The position numbers and the translations under genes are program-made. Under the pieces are notes generated by a model. It saw only the letters and a program-made list of their open reading frames with translations, was not told where the DNA came from and did no database searches. From an uncultured Eubacteriales bacterium (GTDB lineage Bacteria; Bacillota; Clostridia; Peptostreptococcales; Anaerovoracaceae): a DNA stretch of 6,777 nt. The DNA lies in assembly GCA_902766185.1 (NCBI GenBank), contig CACXCQ010000201.1, positions 1 to 6,777 on the forward strand, in the 5' to 3' direction. Each line of letters begins with the position of its first letter. The stretch's first letter is position 1. Positions 5,667 through 6,777 of this stretch are shown here, in pieces.

Positions 5667-6213
5667 GATAGAAGACGAGGCGAAGGAAGAGCAGGCGCAG
5701 GACCAGCCTTTGCAGGAGGAAGAGCAGACTGCCGACGAGCAGGACAGCGCAAAGGCAGGAGAGGACGAAGCGGAAGCCGGCGAAGAGGCGGCGGAAGAGT
5801 CCGCGAAGGAAGCGGACGACGCGAAATACCTGCGGTTGCTGGCGGAATTCCAGAACTATAAAAAACGAACAGAGAAGGAAAAAACAGATCTCTATTCCTA
5901 CGCTAACGAGAAGATCATGACCGAGCTGCTGGAAGTGCTGGACAACTTTGAGCGGGCGCTGGAGGCAGAGCCGGGCGAGGGCTTCAAGGAAGGAATGGAA
6001 CTGATTTTCACTCAGCTGACCAACTGCCTGACGAAGGAAGGGCTGGCTGAGATAACTGCCCTGGGCGAGGATTTCGATCCCAACGTCCACAATGCAGTGA
6101 TGGCAGAGGAAACCGAAGAATACGAGAGCGGTAAGGTTTCCGGCGTAATGCAAAAAGGCTACACACTCAATGGCAAGGTCATCCGGCCTTCCATGGTGAA
6201 AGTCGCGAACTGA
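5641..6213 (+). CDS. grpE: GrpE nucleotide-exchange factor
   Basis: The 190-aa protein is the exchange factor that releases ADP from DnaK. Residues 1-60 are a disordered, very acidic and Ala/Gln-rich leader. A long dimerising helix follows at about 61-110 (DAKYLRLLAEFQNYKKRTEK, then ELLEVLDNFERALEAE). The C-terminal beta-wing at about 137-190 carries the family motif FDPNVHNAV (145-153) and ends KGYTLNGKVIRPSMVKVAN. The chosen ATG has AGGAGAGG (5627-5634) 6 nt upstream and overlaps the end of hrcA by 26 bp, so translation of the two is probably coupled. It is transcribed from the CIRCE-controlled promoter and separated from dnaK by 35 bp. Confidence 0.98.
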   Translation: MTERPEEIRIEDEAKEEQAQDQPLQEEEQTADEQDSAKAGEDEAEAGEEAAEESAKEADDAKYLRLLAEFQNYKKRTEKEKTDLYSYANEKIMTELLEVLDNFERALEAEPGEGFKEGMELIFTQLTNCLTKEGLAEITALGEDFDPNVHNAVMAEETEEYESGKVSGVMQKGYTLNGKVIRPSMVKVAN

Positions 6214-6221
6214 CCGCTTGA

Positions 6222-6777
<556 letters not shown>

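Overview
The window comes from a G+C-rich member of the Clostridia (Bacillota). The evidence is the hrcA-grpE-dnaK gene order under a perfect CIRCE operator, and a DnaK that lacks the roughly two-dozen-residue ATPase-domain insert of proteobacterial DnaK. A clostridial-style signal peptide and a PAS/AAA+/Fis-type regulator of a kind common in anaerobic Firmicutes fit this. I cannot name the genus from sequence alone.

Layout. Positions 1-1506 hold the 3' half of carB (carbamoyl-phosphate synthase large subunit, pyrimidine and arginine synthesis). A convergent gene follows on the minus strand (1545-2906). It encodes a PAS-AAA+-HTH regulator built like a sigma-54 enhancer-binding protein, but its AAA+ domain has lost the GAFTGA loop, both Walker B acids, an arginine finger and the sensor II arginine. 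A 252-bp divergent regulatory region (2907-3158) separates it from a plus-strand pair. That pair is a 65-aa single-cluster ferredoxin-like protein (3159-3356) overlapping by 1 bp a secreted phage-tail-type lysozyme with a C-terminal Ig-like domain (3356-4426). A strong intrinsic terminator (4443-4473) closes the pair. The heat-shock operon then starts with a sigma-A promoter, CIRCE, hrcA (4590-5666), grpE (5641-6213) and the 5' part of dnaK (6249-end).

How they work together. HrcA would bind CIRCE to repress its own operon, and GrpE is the nucleotide-exchange factor for DnaK. The divergent region is the most interesting part. Between two back-to-back sigma-A-type promoters lie two tandem inverted repeats sharing the core ATGC-N6-GCAT, centred 22 bp apart, with the 6-N6-6 geometry of TyrR boxes. 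There is also a 14-bp direct repeat with one copy at each promoter. I infer that the degenerate regulator binds these sites and controls itself and the ferredoxin-lysozyme pair through ordinary sigma-A promoters. Nothing in the window proves this.
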